Source: GCA-2705995 sp048267965
GTDB taxonomy: Bacteria > Bacteroidota > Bacteroidia > Flavobacteriales_G > Salibacteraceae
Assembly: GCA_048267965.1 (NCBI GenBank)
Contig: JBLWWK010000001.1
Coordinates: 248,001-312,000, forward strand
Reading direction: 5' to 3'
DNA: 64,000 nt
The notes below the pieces were generated by a model. The model was given only the letters and a program-made list of their open reading frames with translations. It ran no database searches and was not told the DNA's origin. The translations under genes and the position numbers were made by a program. Below are positions 9,040 through 17,949 of this stretch, one piece after another (position 1 is the stretch's first letter; each line of letters starts with the position of its first letter).

Positions 9040-10116
9040 ATGAGCCTGTTGAATTACAAACGCAATATGAAAACCAACACACCTAGGGAAATTGCTACCT
9101 ATATCTCTTCTTACTTAGTGTTAGCATTTGGTGTGGTGCTCTTACCCGTAATGTTTTACAGCCATGCGGATTGGGTAGGTTGGCTCTTTTTTGGATTAGC
9201 CTTATTGGTGGCGTTTATTGTGGGGCTAATGCTCGCCAACTTTGCCATAGAAAGGTTTATTCACAAGAAAATAAAGCTGATTTACAAAACCATTCACCGC
9301 TTAAAAACGCAAAGTAAATCGGCTACGCTTACCATCGATTACAATACCGATGTGTTAAGTGAAGTAAACAAAGAAGTGCTAGAGTGGGCACAAGATAGCC
9401 GAGACGAAATTGCCGAACTTAAAAAGCAAGAAGAATTTCGGAAAGAATTTATTGGCAATTTGTCTCACGAATTGAAAACGCCCGTTTTTAGTATTCAAGG
9501 CTATTTGCTTACCCTGTTAGAAGGCGGATTAGACGATCCATCTATTAACAAAGAATACTTGCAACGTGCCGATAAAAACCTCGACCGACTCATTAATTTA
9601 ATCAATGAGTTAGATATGATTACCCGTTTAGAATCGGGGCAAACTCACCTAGAGTTAGAAAAAATCGATATCGTTGAAATCACAGCCGATTTATTTAGCG
9701 CCCTGGAATACCGAGCACAACAAAACGGTATCATGTTTAAGTTCAAAGAAGCTAATCCCAAGCCGGTGTGGGTAATGGCAGATCGTAGCAAGATTACCCA
9801 AGTGCTCACCAATTTATTGGTAAATAGCATTAAATATGGCGAAGAAGGTGGATTTACCAAAGTTCGATTCTACGATATGGACGAAAATATTTTGGTAGAA
9901 ATTGAAGACAATGGCTCTGGAATTGCCCAAGAGCACTTGCCTCGCTTATTCGAAAGATTTTACCGCGTAGATAAAAGTAGGAACCGTCATCAAGGCGGGT
10001 CAGGTTTAGGTTTGGCCATTGTGAAACACATTATCGATGCTCACGACCAAACCATTAACGTAAGAAGTACCGAAGGCGAAGGCTCAACTTTCTCGTTTAC
10101 TCTGAAGAAGGCGTAA
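9040..10116 (+). CDS. PhoR-like membrane sensor histidine kinase
   Basis: 358 residues. Two adjacent membrane segments (about 20-40 and 46-68) separated by a loop of only a few residues, so there is no extracytoplasmic sensor domain; this is the PhoR plan, in which sensing occurs within the membrane or through partners. Dimerisation domain with His143 (LSHELKTPV), N-box (QVLTNLLVNSIKYG), G1 (EDNGSGI), F-box (LFERFYRVD) and G2 (GGSGLGLAIVKH). An in-frame ATG at 9067 is an alternative start. It is paired with the regulator just upstream. Its 3' end overlaps the convergent DUF389 gene by 20 bases. Confidence 0.9.
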   Translation: MSLLNYKRNMKTNTPREIATYISSYLVLAFGVVLLPVMFYSHADWVGWLFFGLALLVAFIVGLMLANFAIERFIHKKIKLIYKTIHRLKTQSKSATLTIDYNTDVLSEVNKEVLEWAQDSRDEIAELKKQEEFRKEFIGNLSHELKTPVFSIQGYLLTLLEGGLDDPSINKEYLQRADKNLDRLINLINELDMITRLESGQTHLELEKIDIVEITADLFSALEYRAQQNGIMFKFKEANPKPVWVMADRSKITQVLTNLLVNSIKYGEEGGFTKVRFYDMDENILVEIEDNGSGIAQEHLPRLFERFYRVDKSRNRHQGGSGLGLAIVKHIIDAHDQTINVRSTEGEGSTFSFTLKKA

Positions 10117-11575
10117 AGTTAATTACATCTACTTTTTCTTGGTTTAAGCGAACCTTTAGCCACTTTTCAATCTTTTCACTCTGCACTTTTTGAATCTCTT
10201 TTTCTACAGAAGTATTCCACGATAGCACAAAGGTAGGAACCGTATCTAACGCCTTTTCATTATTAGCAGAAACTAGCTTGGCAAACGAAATGGTGTTTAC
10301 TCCATCGTAGCTTACGCGAATTTCTTCTTGAATAGTACGAAACGGAATCGTATCTGCTTTAATGGTGTAAATCTCGTCTTGAAGCACAGCTATTAAACTA
10401 TCTTTCGAACGAATCGCCTTTTCGTTTTTCTGGTACAAATCTTCAATTACACCCACACGAACTTCTTTGCTAAGGTTAGAAAAATCTTCTTTAGAAGCAC
10501 CCGACTGATGTATTTTTAAATACGTGTTTTCAAGTCCGTAGCTTAGCAATCTGGCGCGCAAATTCTCTACCATTTCATCTTCTATTTTATCGCCCACGAG
10601 GTAAACATCAATCCTAGAAGTATCTCCAAAAGTCACCTTACTGCTCATTACATCGGTATTGGTGAAGTCAAAGTTTTCAGAAATAAACTGAGTGGTTTTT
10701 GTTCTAAAAATACTCTCGCGTATTACATCCCAAAAAAGCAATCCGCTGGGCACTACAATCACAATTACCGTAAGGTAGATGTAACGTTTCATTTTCTTCT
10801 CACGGGTAGGATCCAAAAACGATTTTTTCGGAAAATCTAAATAGCGAACAATCACATACGTACTCAAACAAATGAAAATACTGTTGAGTAAAAACAAGTA
10901 AAAAGCACCAAAGAAATAATTCCATTGTGCGGTGGCCAAACCAAATCCGGCCGTACATAAAGGAGGCATCAAAGCGGTAGCTATCGCCACACCCGGAATT
11001 ACATTACTTTTCTCTTTACGCGATCCTGCAATAATACCAGCCAAACCACCAAAAATAGCTACCATCACATCAAGAATGGTTGGTTTGGTTCTGGCTAAAA
11101 GTTCGCTCTGTGCTTCTGAAATAGGAGAGAGTAAAAAGTAAATGGTAGACGTGATGATACTAACAATAACGGCTGTTGCTAAACTTCTTAGCGATCGTTT
11201 TAAAGTCTTAAAATCATTGGTTCCAATGGCAAGGCCAGCTCCTAAAATAGGTCCCATTAACGGAGAAATAAGCATGGCTCCAATAATGGCAGCGGCAGAG
11301 TTTACATTGAGCCCGATTGAAGCAATAAAAATTGAAGCAATTAAAATCCAAACACTGTGGCCTTTAAAGTCGATATCTCGTTTAATACCTTCTGTGGTAT
11401 TGGCAATATCGGCTCCTTCACGTAAGCTCATTACATTTTGAATGTATTGCCAAAGATTGGTAGCCAAGCGAATGGCGCTTACTCGAATGGCAGCTTTTTC
11501 TTGTTCGTTATTTGAACTGTCAGCGCCTTGTTCAGAGGTGTTTTCGGGTTGCTGAGGTAATTGTTCTTCTGTCAT
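10097..11575 (-). CDS. DUF389 family multi-pass membrane protein
   Basis: 492 residues. An acidic, soluble N-terminus of about 70 residues is followed by six or so membrane segments holding the DUF389 signatures (NSAAAIIGAMLISPLMGPI, VAIFGGLAGIIAGSR, IPGVAIATALMPPLCTAGFGLA), then a C-terminal soluble region of about 220 residues that begins after a last membrane helix (YLTVIVIVVPSGLLFW). The function of the family is unknown; the glycine- and proline-rich membrane motifs suggest transport. The start ATG at 11573-11575 lies immediately after the stop of the sorting-domain remnant described below. Confidence 0.85.
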   Translation of the reverse strand: MTEEQLPQQPENTSEQGADSSNNEQEKAAIRVSAIRLATNLWQYIQNVMSLREGADIANTTEGIKRDIDFKGHSVWILIASIFIASIGLNVNSAAAIIGAMLISPLMGPILGAGLAIGTNDFKTLKRSLRSLATAVIVSIITSTIYFLLSPISEAQSELLARTKPTILDVMVAIFGGLAGIIAGSRKEKSNVIPGVAIATALMPPLCTAGFGLATAQWNYFFGAFYLFLLNSIFICLSTYVIVRYLDFPKKSFLDPTREKKMKRYIYLTVIVIVVPSGLLFWDVIRESIFRTKTTQFISENFDFTNTDVMSSKVTFGDTSRIDVYLVGDKIEDEMVENLRARLLSYGLENTYLKIHQSGASKEDFSNLSKEVRVGVIEDLYQKNEKAIRSKDSLIAVLQDEIYTIKADTIPFRTIQEEIRVSYDGVNTISFAKLVSANNEKALDTVPTFVLSWNTSVEKEIQKVQSEKIEKWLKVRLNQEKVDVINFTPSSE

Positions 11576-11785
11576 TTACGCGTTTGTTTCACGCTCGGAA
11601 GATAAGCAATGATTCAAAAGAATAATCAAAAATGCTGAACGAACTAATAAAACGGTTCCTTCTAGTTTATACTCTTCATAACCAGGTAGGTATTGGTGCA
11701 TTACAGTGCAGTAGTAAACACCATCTGGGCAAGCAACACCTTCGTGATTACCGTTCCACTTGGTGCCATAATGGTGGATAGAGAT
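11576..11785 (-). pseudogene. remnant of a type IX secretion type-B (CHU_C, gliding-motility-associated) C-terminal domain
   Basis: The reverse-strand frame from 11785 down to the TAA at 11576-11578 encodes about 69 residues with no start codon at its head and a stop just upstream (11786-11788). The text contains KWNGNHEG, then CPDGVYYCTVMHQYLPGYEE, then KLEGTVLLVR, matching the end of the CHU_C sorting domain (typically WDGT..G...PDGVYYY.I...G...L..). Only the last half of the domain remains; the large secreted protein it once belonged to is gone. The following LIILLNHCLSSERETNA tail looks like drift past the domain end. Confidence 0.65.
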
Positions 11786-11810
11786 TTAATTTTACTCGAT
11801 TTTACCCACA

Positions 11811-11845
11811 AAAAAACCTCTTCGGATGCCCGAAGAGGTTTTTGA
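11811..11845 (-). terminator. intrinsic terminator of icd
   Basis: Perfect 9-bp arms CCTCTTCGG (11817-11825) and CCGAAGAGG (11830-11838) with a 4-base loop, flanked by A-run and T-run on either side. It follows the icd stop by about 30 bases on the reverse strand and could act in both directions. Confidence 0.85.
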
Positions 11846-11867
11846 TGTTTTTGAACGAAGAATGTTC

Positions 11868-13325
11868 TTATTCTCCTTGACCTAAAGAGTAACCTCTTAC
11901 GCCATCAAATTCGTATAAATGTTCAGTTTTAATAAAATCAAAACCGGCATTATCGATGCTTTCTAGCAATTTCGCTACATCTTGATTGGTACAATCACCT
12001 TCTGGGTTTTGCATTACGAAACGACATCTCCAATGGTCTGTTTTGAAGGTTTCTGGCAAACCACCTGGGTATACTTTAACACCGCGGTTGGTAATCATTT
12101 TTAGTTTGAAAACATCGCCTTGCGCAGCTTCTAACCCTTTACCAATAATGTCTGGGTTTCTGTCGTTTTCTCTCCAATCTACAAACACATCAACACCTAA
12201 TAATCTTTTCTTTCTGTACTCACGAGTTGGAATACGCTTAGTATCGATAGGGTCTGCATCTTTATCGTAACGTTTTGGAGCAAATTTGGTAGGCTCTTGT
12301 CCTAAGCGTGCAATTACTGCATCAGCGAATTCTTGTGTTCCTACCTTTTCTACAGAAACACCTTCTTGGTAGATATCACCCGTGTGGTAACCATCTTCTA
12401 GTGTTTTTAACCAAGCGTTTTCAATTTTTTCAGCAACTTCTGTTTCTCCTAAGTGAACAAGCATCATGATAGCACCATTCAATAAACCTGAAGGGTTTGC
12501 CATGTTTTTACCTGCGATATCGGGAGCAGAACCGTGAATGGCTTCGAACATGGCTACTGATTCACCAACGTTTGAAGACCCACCAAGACCAACAGAACCA
12601 GCAACTTCAGCAGCGATGTCTGAAATAATATCACCGTAAAGGTTTAAGGTTACTACTACATCAAAGGCTTCTGGGTTATCGGCTAATTTTGCAGATCCTA
12701 TATCGATAATCATGTGATCGTTTTCGATCTGAGGATATTCTTTAGCAACTTCATCAAATACTTGGTGGAATAAACCATCAGAGTGTTTCATGATGTTGTC
12801 TTTGGTCATACAAGTAACCTTTTTGCGGTTGTTTGCACGAGCATATTCGAACGCATAGCGTACAATGCTTTCGATACCTGGGCGAGAAACCAACTTAAGG
12901 GTTTGAACCACTTCTTCGGTTTGTTGGTGCTCAATACCAGCATATAAATCTTCTTCGTTTTCACGAACAATGGTAAGATCCATTTTCGGGAAATTCGAAT
13001 CTACGTAAGGCGTGAAAGCTTTACAGGGTCTAACGTTCGCGTATAAACCTAACGATTTACGTACCGTAACATTTAAACTTTTGTAACCACCACCTTGAGG
13101 AGTAGTGATTGGAGCTTTCAAGAAAATTTTATTTGTACGAAGGCTATCCCATGAAGAATCTTCAATTCCGGCTGTTACACCTCTTTTGTAGACTTGCTCG
13201 CCTATTTCAATTTCTTCATACTCTAGAGGCGCTTCTGCTGCGTCTAAAATCTTAAGAGTGGCCTTCATAATTTCAGGTCCAATCCCGTCTCCGTAAGCTA
13301 CCGTAATCTTTTTTTTATTTGACAT
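11868..13325 (-). CDS. icd: NADP-dependent isocitrate dehydrogenase (isocitrate/isopropylmalate dehydrogenase superfamily)
   Basis: 485 residues, cytosolic. Converts isocitrate to 2-oxoglutarate in the TCA cycle. Visible features: N-terminal AYGDGIGPEIM, the IVRENEEDLYAGIEH substrate loop, the metal-binding stretch LNLYGDIISDIAAEVAGSVGL and the cofactor loop EAIHGSAPDIAGK-MANPSG. A C-terminal extension of about 150 residues beyond the catalytic core (from about 335) marks the longer, Thermus-like form found in Bacteroidota. It is monocistronic: it has its own complete promoter (13358-13387) and its own terminator. Its product is the substrate of the 2-oxoacid:ferredoxin oxidoreductase candidates at 44883-47761. 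Confidence 0.93.
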   Translation of the reverse strand: MSNKKKITVAYGDGIGPEIMKATLKILDAAEAPLEYEEIEIGEQVYKRGVTAGIEDSSWDSLRTNKIFLKAPITTPQGGGYKSLNVTVRKSLGLYANVRPCKAFTPYVDSNFPKMDLTIVRENEEDLYAGIEHQQTEEVVQTLKLVSRPGIESIVRYAFEYARANNRKKVTCMTKDNIMKHSDGLFHQVFDEVAKEYPQIENDHMIIDIGSAKLADNPEAFDVVVTLNLYGDIISDIAAEVAGSVGLGGSSNVGESVAMFEAIHGSAPDIAGKNMANPSGLLNGAIMMLVHLGETEVAEKIENAWLKTLEDGYHTGDIYQEGVSVEKVGTQEFADAVIARLGQEPTKFAPKRYDKDADPIDTKRIPTREYRKKRLLGVDVFVDWRENDRNPDIIGKGLEAAQGDVFKLKMITNRGVKVYPGGLPETFKTDHWRCRFVMQNPEGDCTNQDVAKLLESIDNAGFDFIKTEHLYEFDGVRGYSLGQGE

Positions 13326-13357
13326 GATTCTTTTCGATTTGGGTTATCGTTGAGGGG

Positions 13358-13387
13358 CAAAAATAGCTACCTTATCGAGAATTCAAA
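13358..13387 (-). promoter_or_regulatory. complete Bacteroidota-type promoter of icd
   Basis: Reverse strand: TTTG at 13387-13384, an 18-base spacer, then TATTTTTG at 13365-13358, matching TTTG-N18/21-TAnnTTTG. The icd ATG (13325) follows after a leader of roughly 25 bases. Confidence 0.65.
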
Positions 13388-13435
13388 CAGCATTAGTGTT
13401 GTGATTTTAAATCAACTGTTTGCATCTTTGGTAGA

Positions 13436-14413
13436 ATGGAGTGGTTTGAGCAAATAAAGGTCGAAAATTGGACGCCTTCTCTTACGTTAAAATCAGAAGT
13501 GCTCACCATGGGTTCGTGCTTTGCCGAAAACATGGGAAATGCTTTGTATAAGCGAAAGTTTAACGTGCTTACCAATCCGTTTGGTATTGCTTTTAATCCG
13601 CTTTCTATCTTTCATCATATCGATAGAGCAATTCAACAACGCACTTTCAAAAAAGAAGAACTTTTCGAACAAGAAGGCGTATTTCATCATTTTGACGTTC
13701 ACGGTTCCTTCAGTAATCAAGATTTTAAAGAAATGCTGGCTACACTGAACGATCAGCTAATTAGAACCCGAGAAATGGTAGAGCGTGCGCACTTTGTGTT
13801 TTTTACGTTTGGTACTGCTTGGGTGTACGAAAAAGACCAGCATGTGGTGGCCAATTGTCATAAAGCCGATCAGAAATTGTTTAGAAAACGGTTGCTTTCG
13901 GTAGAAGAAATGGTTGAAAAAGGGGAAAAGGCCCTGCTTTCCATAAAGCAGCTGAACAAGTCAATAGTTCCTGTTTTTTCGGTGAGTCCTGTAAAGCACA
14001 AAAAAGATGGTTTTACCGAAAATCACATTTCAAAAGGTAGGTTGTTAGATGCGGCTCTGGTTTTAGCCCAAAAATCGGGCGGCAACTATTTTCCAGGTTA
14101 CGAATTGCTTACCGATGGCCTGCGCGATTATCGTTTTTTTGCTGAGAACAAAACGCACCCTAGCGCTGAGGCTATTCAGTACATTTGGTCGGTTTTTGCA
14201 AAGGCTGCCTTCGATAAAGAAACACAGAAAAAAGTAGCCGAAATAGAAAAGATTCAACAAGCGGTTACGCACAGACCATTGTATGCAGGATCAGAAAAGC
14301 ACTGGCAATTTGTGCAGAAAACCTTGAAGAAGATCGATTTGTTAGAAAACGATTACCGCCTCGATTTCTCGTTAGAAAAAACACAATTGTTGGCGTCTAC
14401 AAAGAGCGAATAA
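13436..14413 (+). CDS. GSCFA domain protein (SGNH-like family)
   Basis: 325 residues. The family name motif is present as MGSCFAENMG near residue 26, followed by NPFGIAFNP. The GSCFA family is related to SGNH/GDSL esterases; the HPSAEAIQYIW block near residue 242 resembles the catalytic Asp/His block V of that fold. No signal peptide, so it is predicted cytosolic. Its substrate is unknown. Its 3' end overlaps the convergent glycosyltransferase gene by 17 bases. Confidence 0.85.
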   Translation: MEWFEQIKVENWTPSLTLKSEVLTMGSCFAENMGNALYKRKFNVLTNPFGIAFNPLSIFHHIDRAIQQRTFKKEELFEQEGVFHHFDVHGSFSNQDFKEMLATLNDQLIRTREMVERAHFVFFTFGTAWVYEKDQHVVANCHKADQKLFRKRLLSVEEMVEKGEKALLSIKQLNKSIVPVFSVSPVKHKKDGFTENHISKGRLLDAALVLAQKSGGNYFPGYELLTDGLRDYRFFAENKTHPSAEAIQYIWSVFAKAAFDKETQKKVAEIEKIQQAVTHRPLYAGSEKHWQFVQKTLKKIDLLENDYRLDFSLEKTQLLASTKSE

Positions 14414-15467
14414 AATCAGCTACCGCTTTTTGCAACAACTCTGGCTGTTGTTGTGCTGTAATTCCAGTAAATTCTGATAAACTTTCTAGGGCTTCGTCTA
14501 AATCGAACCGATCTTGCTCTACACAATAAAAATGCTTCTTTTCGGCATGGTATTGAGCCAAATATTCTTGCTCAGTTTGCCCGGGTGTAGGAACCAAAAT
14601 GGCTTTTTTGCCCATAGCTGCCAAATCCATAATTGTGCTGTAACCAGACCGAGCAACAACTACCTTGCTTTTTGCAATGGCCGCTTCTAAATCGGTGGCT
14701 TTTAAGTGCGATTTAATCGTGATTTTTTCGTGTTTGGAGTCTTGATGATTGCTCGCTTTGCCTAAAACCATGAGCGATCGAATGTTATTAATTTCGAGTT
14801 CGGTGGTTACAATGTGCTGAAAAAGGGTACGCTGAGGTTCTGGTCCGCTTATAATGGCAATTACATCGTTTTCTGTTTCATTTTCAGTAACTTGGTGTGG
14901 TTTAAATCGGCTAAGAGGGCCAATGAATTGAGCTTGCTCCGGAAGTTTATACTTGTGAGAAAGCTCACCGCTGAGGTTTTCGGCTCCTTCAAAATCAGGT
15001 ATCCAGCAATGGGTAAATTTATTGATAAACCGCCTGTTGAGTTTCTGTAAAATCGACTCGGCATACGGTGACTTTATCATTACTTGGTGAGTAATAAAAA
15101 CGGTAGGAACCGCTCCCGTGTGCAAACCGAATCGGTTATCAGAAATAACTCCGTTAATTTGGTATTCTTCGATGTGTTTTTTGAGTTGTTCGCCTTCTTT
15201 TTTAATGCCATTGAGAATTTTCGGCATTAACTTAATCATGTGAACAGCCATGTTTCCGCCAGACGGGTAGGTAATGTCGTAGCCAGGTAAATCAATAAAC
15301 TCTAGTTTCGGAAACTCTTTTTGCAGCAACGCCTTTGGGTGTTCTTCAGCAGCCAAAATCACTTCTGCACCTTGAGCAATTAGCTCTTTAATAATGGGAA
15401 TGCACCGAGTAGCATGACCCAACCCCCAATTCAACGGAGCTACCAATATTTTCTTTTTGCCACTCAT
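14397..15467 (-). CDS. MurG-like (GT-B fold) glycosyltransferase family protein
   Basis: 356 residues from ATG 15467; a GTG at 15506 would add 13 residues, but the family normally starts right at KILVAPLNWGLGHATR. The N-terminal domain holds that glycine-rich motif, and the C-terminal domain holds the nucleotide-sugar site typical of GT-B enzymes (VARSGYSTIMDLAAMGKKAILVPTPGQTEQEYLA). It resembles archaeal/bacterial MJ1255-type transferases more than MurG itself, which is at 61651. The acceptor is unknown. Divergent from lysC. Confidence 0.82.
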   Translation of the reverse strand: MSGKKKILVAPLNWGLGHATRCIPIIKELIAQGAEVILAAEEHPKALLQKEFPKLEFIDLPGYDITYPSGGNMAVHMIKLMPKILNGIKKEGEQLKKHIEEYQINGVISDNRFGLHTGAVPTVFITHQVMIKSPYAESILQKLNRRFINKFTHCWIPDFEGAENLSGELSHKYKLPEQAQFIGPLSRFKPHQVTENETENDVIAIISGPEPQRTLFQHIVTTELEINNIRSLMVLGKASNHQDSKHEKITIKSHLKATDLEAAIAKSKVVVARSGYSTIMDLAAMGKKAILVPTPGQTEQEYLAQYHAEKKHFYCVEQDRFDLDEALESLSEFTGITAQQQPELLQKAVADFIRSL

Positions 15468-15541
15468 GCTTTTCAAAGGTAAATCTACACTTTCGATTAA
15501 AACCACTTGCGGCCAAAAAACGCAGAGAACCGCTCATTATT

Positions 15542-15549
15542 TAAGTTTG
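15542..15549 (+). promoter_or_regulatory. -7 promoter box of lysC
   Basis: TAAGTTTG matches TAnnTTTG and ends 19 bases before the ATG at 15569. No clear -33 element. Confidence 0.5.
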
Positions 15550-15568
15550 CGCCTTAAATGTAAACTGA

Positions 15569-16861
15569 ATGTCAACTATAAAGGTCTTTAAATTTGGTGG
15601 CGCATCTGTGAAAGATGCTGAGGCTGTGCACAATGTGAAAGCAATATTAGAGCAGTATCCGCAACAAAAGATAGCTGTGGTCATCTCTGCTATGGGTAAA
15701 ACTACCAACGCATTTGAAGAAGTTTGGCATTGCATCATCGGGAAAAACCCGCTAGAAGCGAAAGAAAAACTGAAGGCCATAGAAGACTTCCATTTCGGAA
15801 TTATTCAGCAACTTTTTCCGGCCGATAAACAACGGGTAATTACGGCTGTAGAGCAGATTCTAGAATTACCTAGAAATGCCATTGAAGGCCGTGTTAACGG
15901 AAAGCCCGATTATATTTACGATCAGTTGGTTTCTTGTGGTGAATTGCTTTCTACCACCATTGTTTCTCACTTTTTAAACGCACAAGGCATTACCAACCGC
16001 TGGTTCGATGCGAGGGCCATTATAAAAACCGATTATAAATTTCGCCAAGCCAAAGTAGATTGGTCGAAAACTCAATTACAGGTAAACCAATCTTTACAGC
16101 CGTTTTTTGAGTTAGGAGATAGCCAAGTTGCCATAACACAAGGCTTTATTGGTGGGGCAGATTCTTTAAATACCACCACCTTGGGTAGAGAAGGTTCAGA
16201 TTATTCAGCCTCGATAATAGCTTTTGCGCTTAATGCCCACTCAGTAGAAATTTGGAAAGATGTTCCCGGAGTGCTGAATGCAGACCCAAGATTCTTCCCG
16301 AATGCTAAGAAATTAGAAGAAATTTCGTACAAAGAAGCCATCGAGTTGGCGTATTATGGCGCCAGTGTGATTCACCCTAAAACCATTCAGCCGCTTCAGA
16401 ATAAGGCGATTCCGTTATGGGTGAAATCGTTTAAATCACCGAAGGAACGCGGAACTCTCATACATGAAAATACCGCGTATGATAAAGCACAAGCTTCGTT
16501 TATCATAAAACCGAAACAACGATTGATTTCGTTGGTAACTCGCGATTTCTCTTTTATTGTAGAGGAACATTTAAGTGAGATTTTTCACCAGTTTGCTGAG
16601 CACAAGGTGACCATTAATATGATGCAAAACTCGGCCATTAATTTTTCGGTTTCTGTAGATGATGATATCACCAAATTGAATCCGTTAATAGATTCGTTGA
16701 GTGCTAAATACAGTATTCGATTTAACACCGATCTCGATTTAATCACCATTCGCCATTACGATAAACCAACGCGAAAACAACTTACAGAGAACAAAGAAAT
16801 TCTGATGGAACAAAGAACCCGGCATACTTATCGAGTGGTTGTAAAGTCAGAAAGTAATTAA
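15569..16861 (+). CDS. lysC: aspartate kinase
   Basis: 430 residues. Phosphorylates aspartate, the first step toward lysine, threonine, methionine and diaminopimelate; the last feeds the mDAP used by MurE at the far end of this window. Visible: N-terminal KFGGASVKD nucleotide motif, the catalytic-domain stretch TTLGREGSDYSASIIA and the EIWKDVPGVLNADPR block, then a C-terminal pair of ACT-like regions from about residue 310 that would bind feedback inhibitors. It is a stand-alone kinase, not fused to homoserine dehydrogenase. A GTNTT-like motif is less clear. Followed by trmB after 31 bases that contain a promoter box. Confidence 0.9.
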   Translation: MSTIKVFKFGGASVKDAEAVHNVKAILEQYPQQKIAVVISAMGKTTNAFEEVWHCIIGKNPLEAKEKLKAIEDFHFGIIQQLFPADKQRVITAVEQILELPRNAIEGRVNGKPDYIYDQLVSCGELLSTTIVSHFLNAQGITNRWFDARAIIKTDYKFRQAKVDWSKTQLQVNQSLQPFFELGDSQVAITQGFIGGADSLNTTTLGREGSDYSASIIAFALNAHSVEIWKDVPGVLNADPRFFPNAKKLEEISYKEAIELAYYGASVIHPKTIQPLQNKAIPLWVKSFKSPKERGTLIHENTAYDKAQASFIIKPKQRLISLVTRDFSFIVEEHLSEIFHQFAEHKVTINMMQNSAINFSVSVDDDITKLNPLIDSLSAKYSIRFNTDLDLITIRHYDKPTRKQLTENKEILMEQRTRHTYRVVVKSESN

Positions 16862-16864
16862 GGC

Positions 16865-16872
16865 TACTTTTG
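16865..16872 (+). promoter_or_regulatory. -7 promoter box of trmB
   Basis: TACTTTTG matches TAnnTTTG and lies 20 bases before the trmB ATG at 16893. Confidence 0.45.
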
Positions 16873-16892
16873 CCAGTCAAAGTTTGTAGAGC

Positions 16893-17603
16893 ATGAGCGG
16901 TAAACAAAAGCTTTTTCGATTTGAGCAACTCAAATCGTTTCCCAATGTATTAGAACCAGAACTTCACCAAGTATTGAAGAAAAAACAAGAATTCGATCTT
17001 GTGAAACACCCGATGCGTGGTAAGTGGAAAAAAGACTTTTTTAGAAACGATTATCCTATTGTTTTAGAATTGGCCTGCGGTAGAGGAGAATACGCAGTGG
17101 GCATGGGGCAAAAGTTTAAAAATAAAAATTTCTTAGGGGTAGACATTAAAGGAGCGCGCTTGTGGAGAGGCGCCAAAACGGCTTTAGATCAAAACTTAAC
17201 CAATGTAGGTTTTTTAAGAACCCGCATCGATTTTATTGAGGCGTTTTTTGAGCCGGGAGAAGTAGACGAAATATGGATTACTTTCCCAGATCCGCAACCG
17301 CAAAAGAATAGAGCTCGTAAACGGTTAACAAACAAAATGTTTATCGAAAGATATGCACGCTTTTTAAAGCCAGGTGGTATTGTTCACCTAAAAACCGATA
17401 GTGATTTTTTCTTCGATTATACCATGGAGCAGATTGAAGAGCATAAGTACGAATTGGTTTCTTGTACTTACGATTTATACGGTGAGTTGGTAGAAAATTT
17501 AGATGCAGATACGCGTGATATCTTAGAGATTAAAACCTACTACGAAAAACTGTTTACCGAAAGAGGGCATGTTATAAAATACTGCAAGTTTAAGATCAAT
17601 TAA
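16893..17603 (+). CDS. trmB: tRNA (guanine-N7-)-methyltransferase TrmB
   Basis: 236 residues. Methylates N7 of G46 in tRNA using S-adenosylmethionine. Motif I is VLELACGRGEYAVGMG near residue 55, the acidic motif II is FLGVDIKGARLWRGAKTA, and the family hallmark FPDPQPQKNRARKRL (normally FPDPWPKKRH.KRR) follows near residue 131. Length and order are normal for the family. The alkyltransferase-like gene starts one base after its stop, so the two are co-transcribed. Confidence 0.93.
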   Translation: MSGKQKLFRFEQLKSFPNVLEPELHQVLKKKQEFDLVKHPMRGKWKKDFFRNDYPIVLELACGRGEYAVGMGQKFKNKNFLGVDIKGARLWRGAKTALDQNLTNVGFLRTRIDFIEAFFEPGEVDEIWITFPDPQPQKNRARKRLTNKMFIERYARFLKPGGIVHLKTDSDFFFDYTMEQIEEHKYELVSCTYDLYGELVENLDADTRDILEIKTYYEKLFTERGHVIKYCKFKIN

Positions 17604-17604
17604 A

Positions 17605-17949
17605 ATGGCTCTTCCTCCAGACTTTTTCGATATGGTTTACGAAGTAGTTCGGCAAATACCGGCTGGAAGAATCACCAGTTACGGAGCTATTGCCAAGTAC
17701 CTAGGAACACCAAAATCGTCAAGAATGGTGGGATACGCTATGAATAATTCAGCTTTACAACCTCAATATGTTCCTGCCCATCGTGTAGTAAATAGAATCG
17801 GCTTACTCACGGGGAAACACCATTTTTCTACTCCTTTTGCTATGCAAGAAGCCTTGGAAGCAGAAGGTGTTGAGGTAAAAGAAGACCAAGTTCAAAATTT
17901 TGAAAAGCTGTTTTGGGATCCTATGGTCGAGCTCGACTTAAACCGTTAA
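17605..17949 (+). CDS. alkyltransferase-like protein (ATL), MGMT family without the catalytic cysteine
   Basis: 114 residues, the size of the MGMT DNA-binding domain alone. It keeps the helix-turn-helix region (ITSYGAIAKYLGTPKSSRMVGYAM) and the arginine finger, but the active-site PCHRV of O6-methylguanine methyltransferase reads PAHRVV, with Ala58 in place of Cys. ATL proteins bind O6-alkylguanine and flag it for nucleotide excision repair rather than repairing it themselves. Co-transcribed with trmB. The stop overlaps the next, convergent gene by four bases. Confidence 0.88.
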   Translation: MALPPDFFDMVYEVVRQIPAGRITSYGAIAKYLGTPKSSRMVGYAMNNSALQPQYVPAHRVVNRIGLLTGKHHFSTPFAMQEALEAEGVEVKEDQVQNFEKLFWDPMVELDLNR

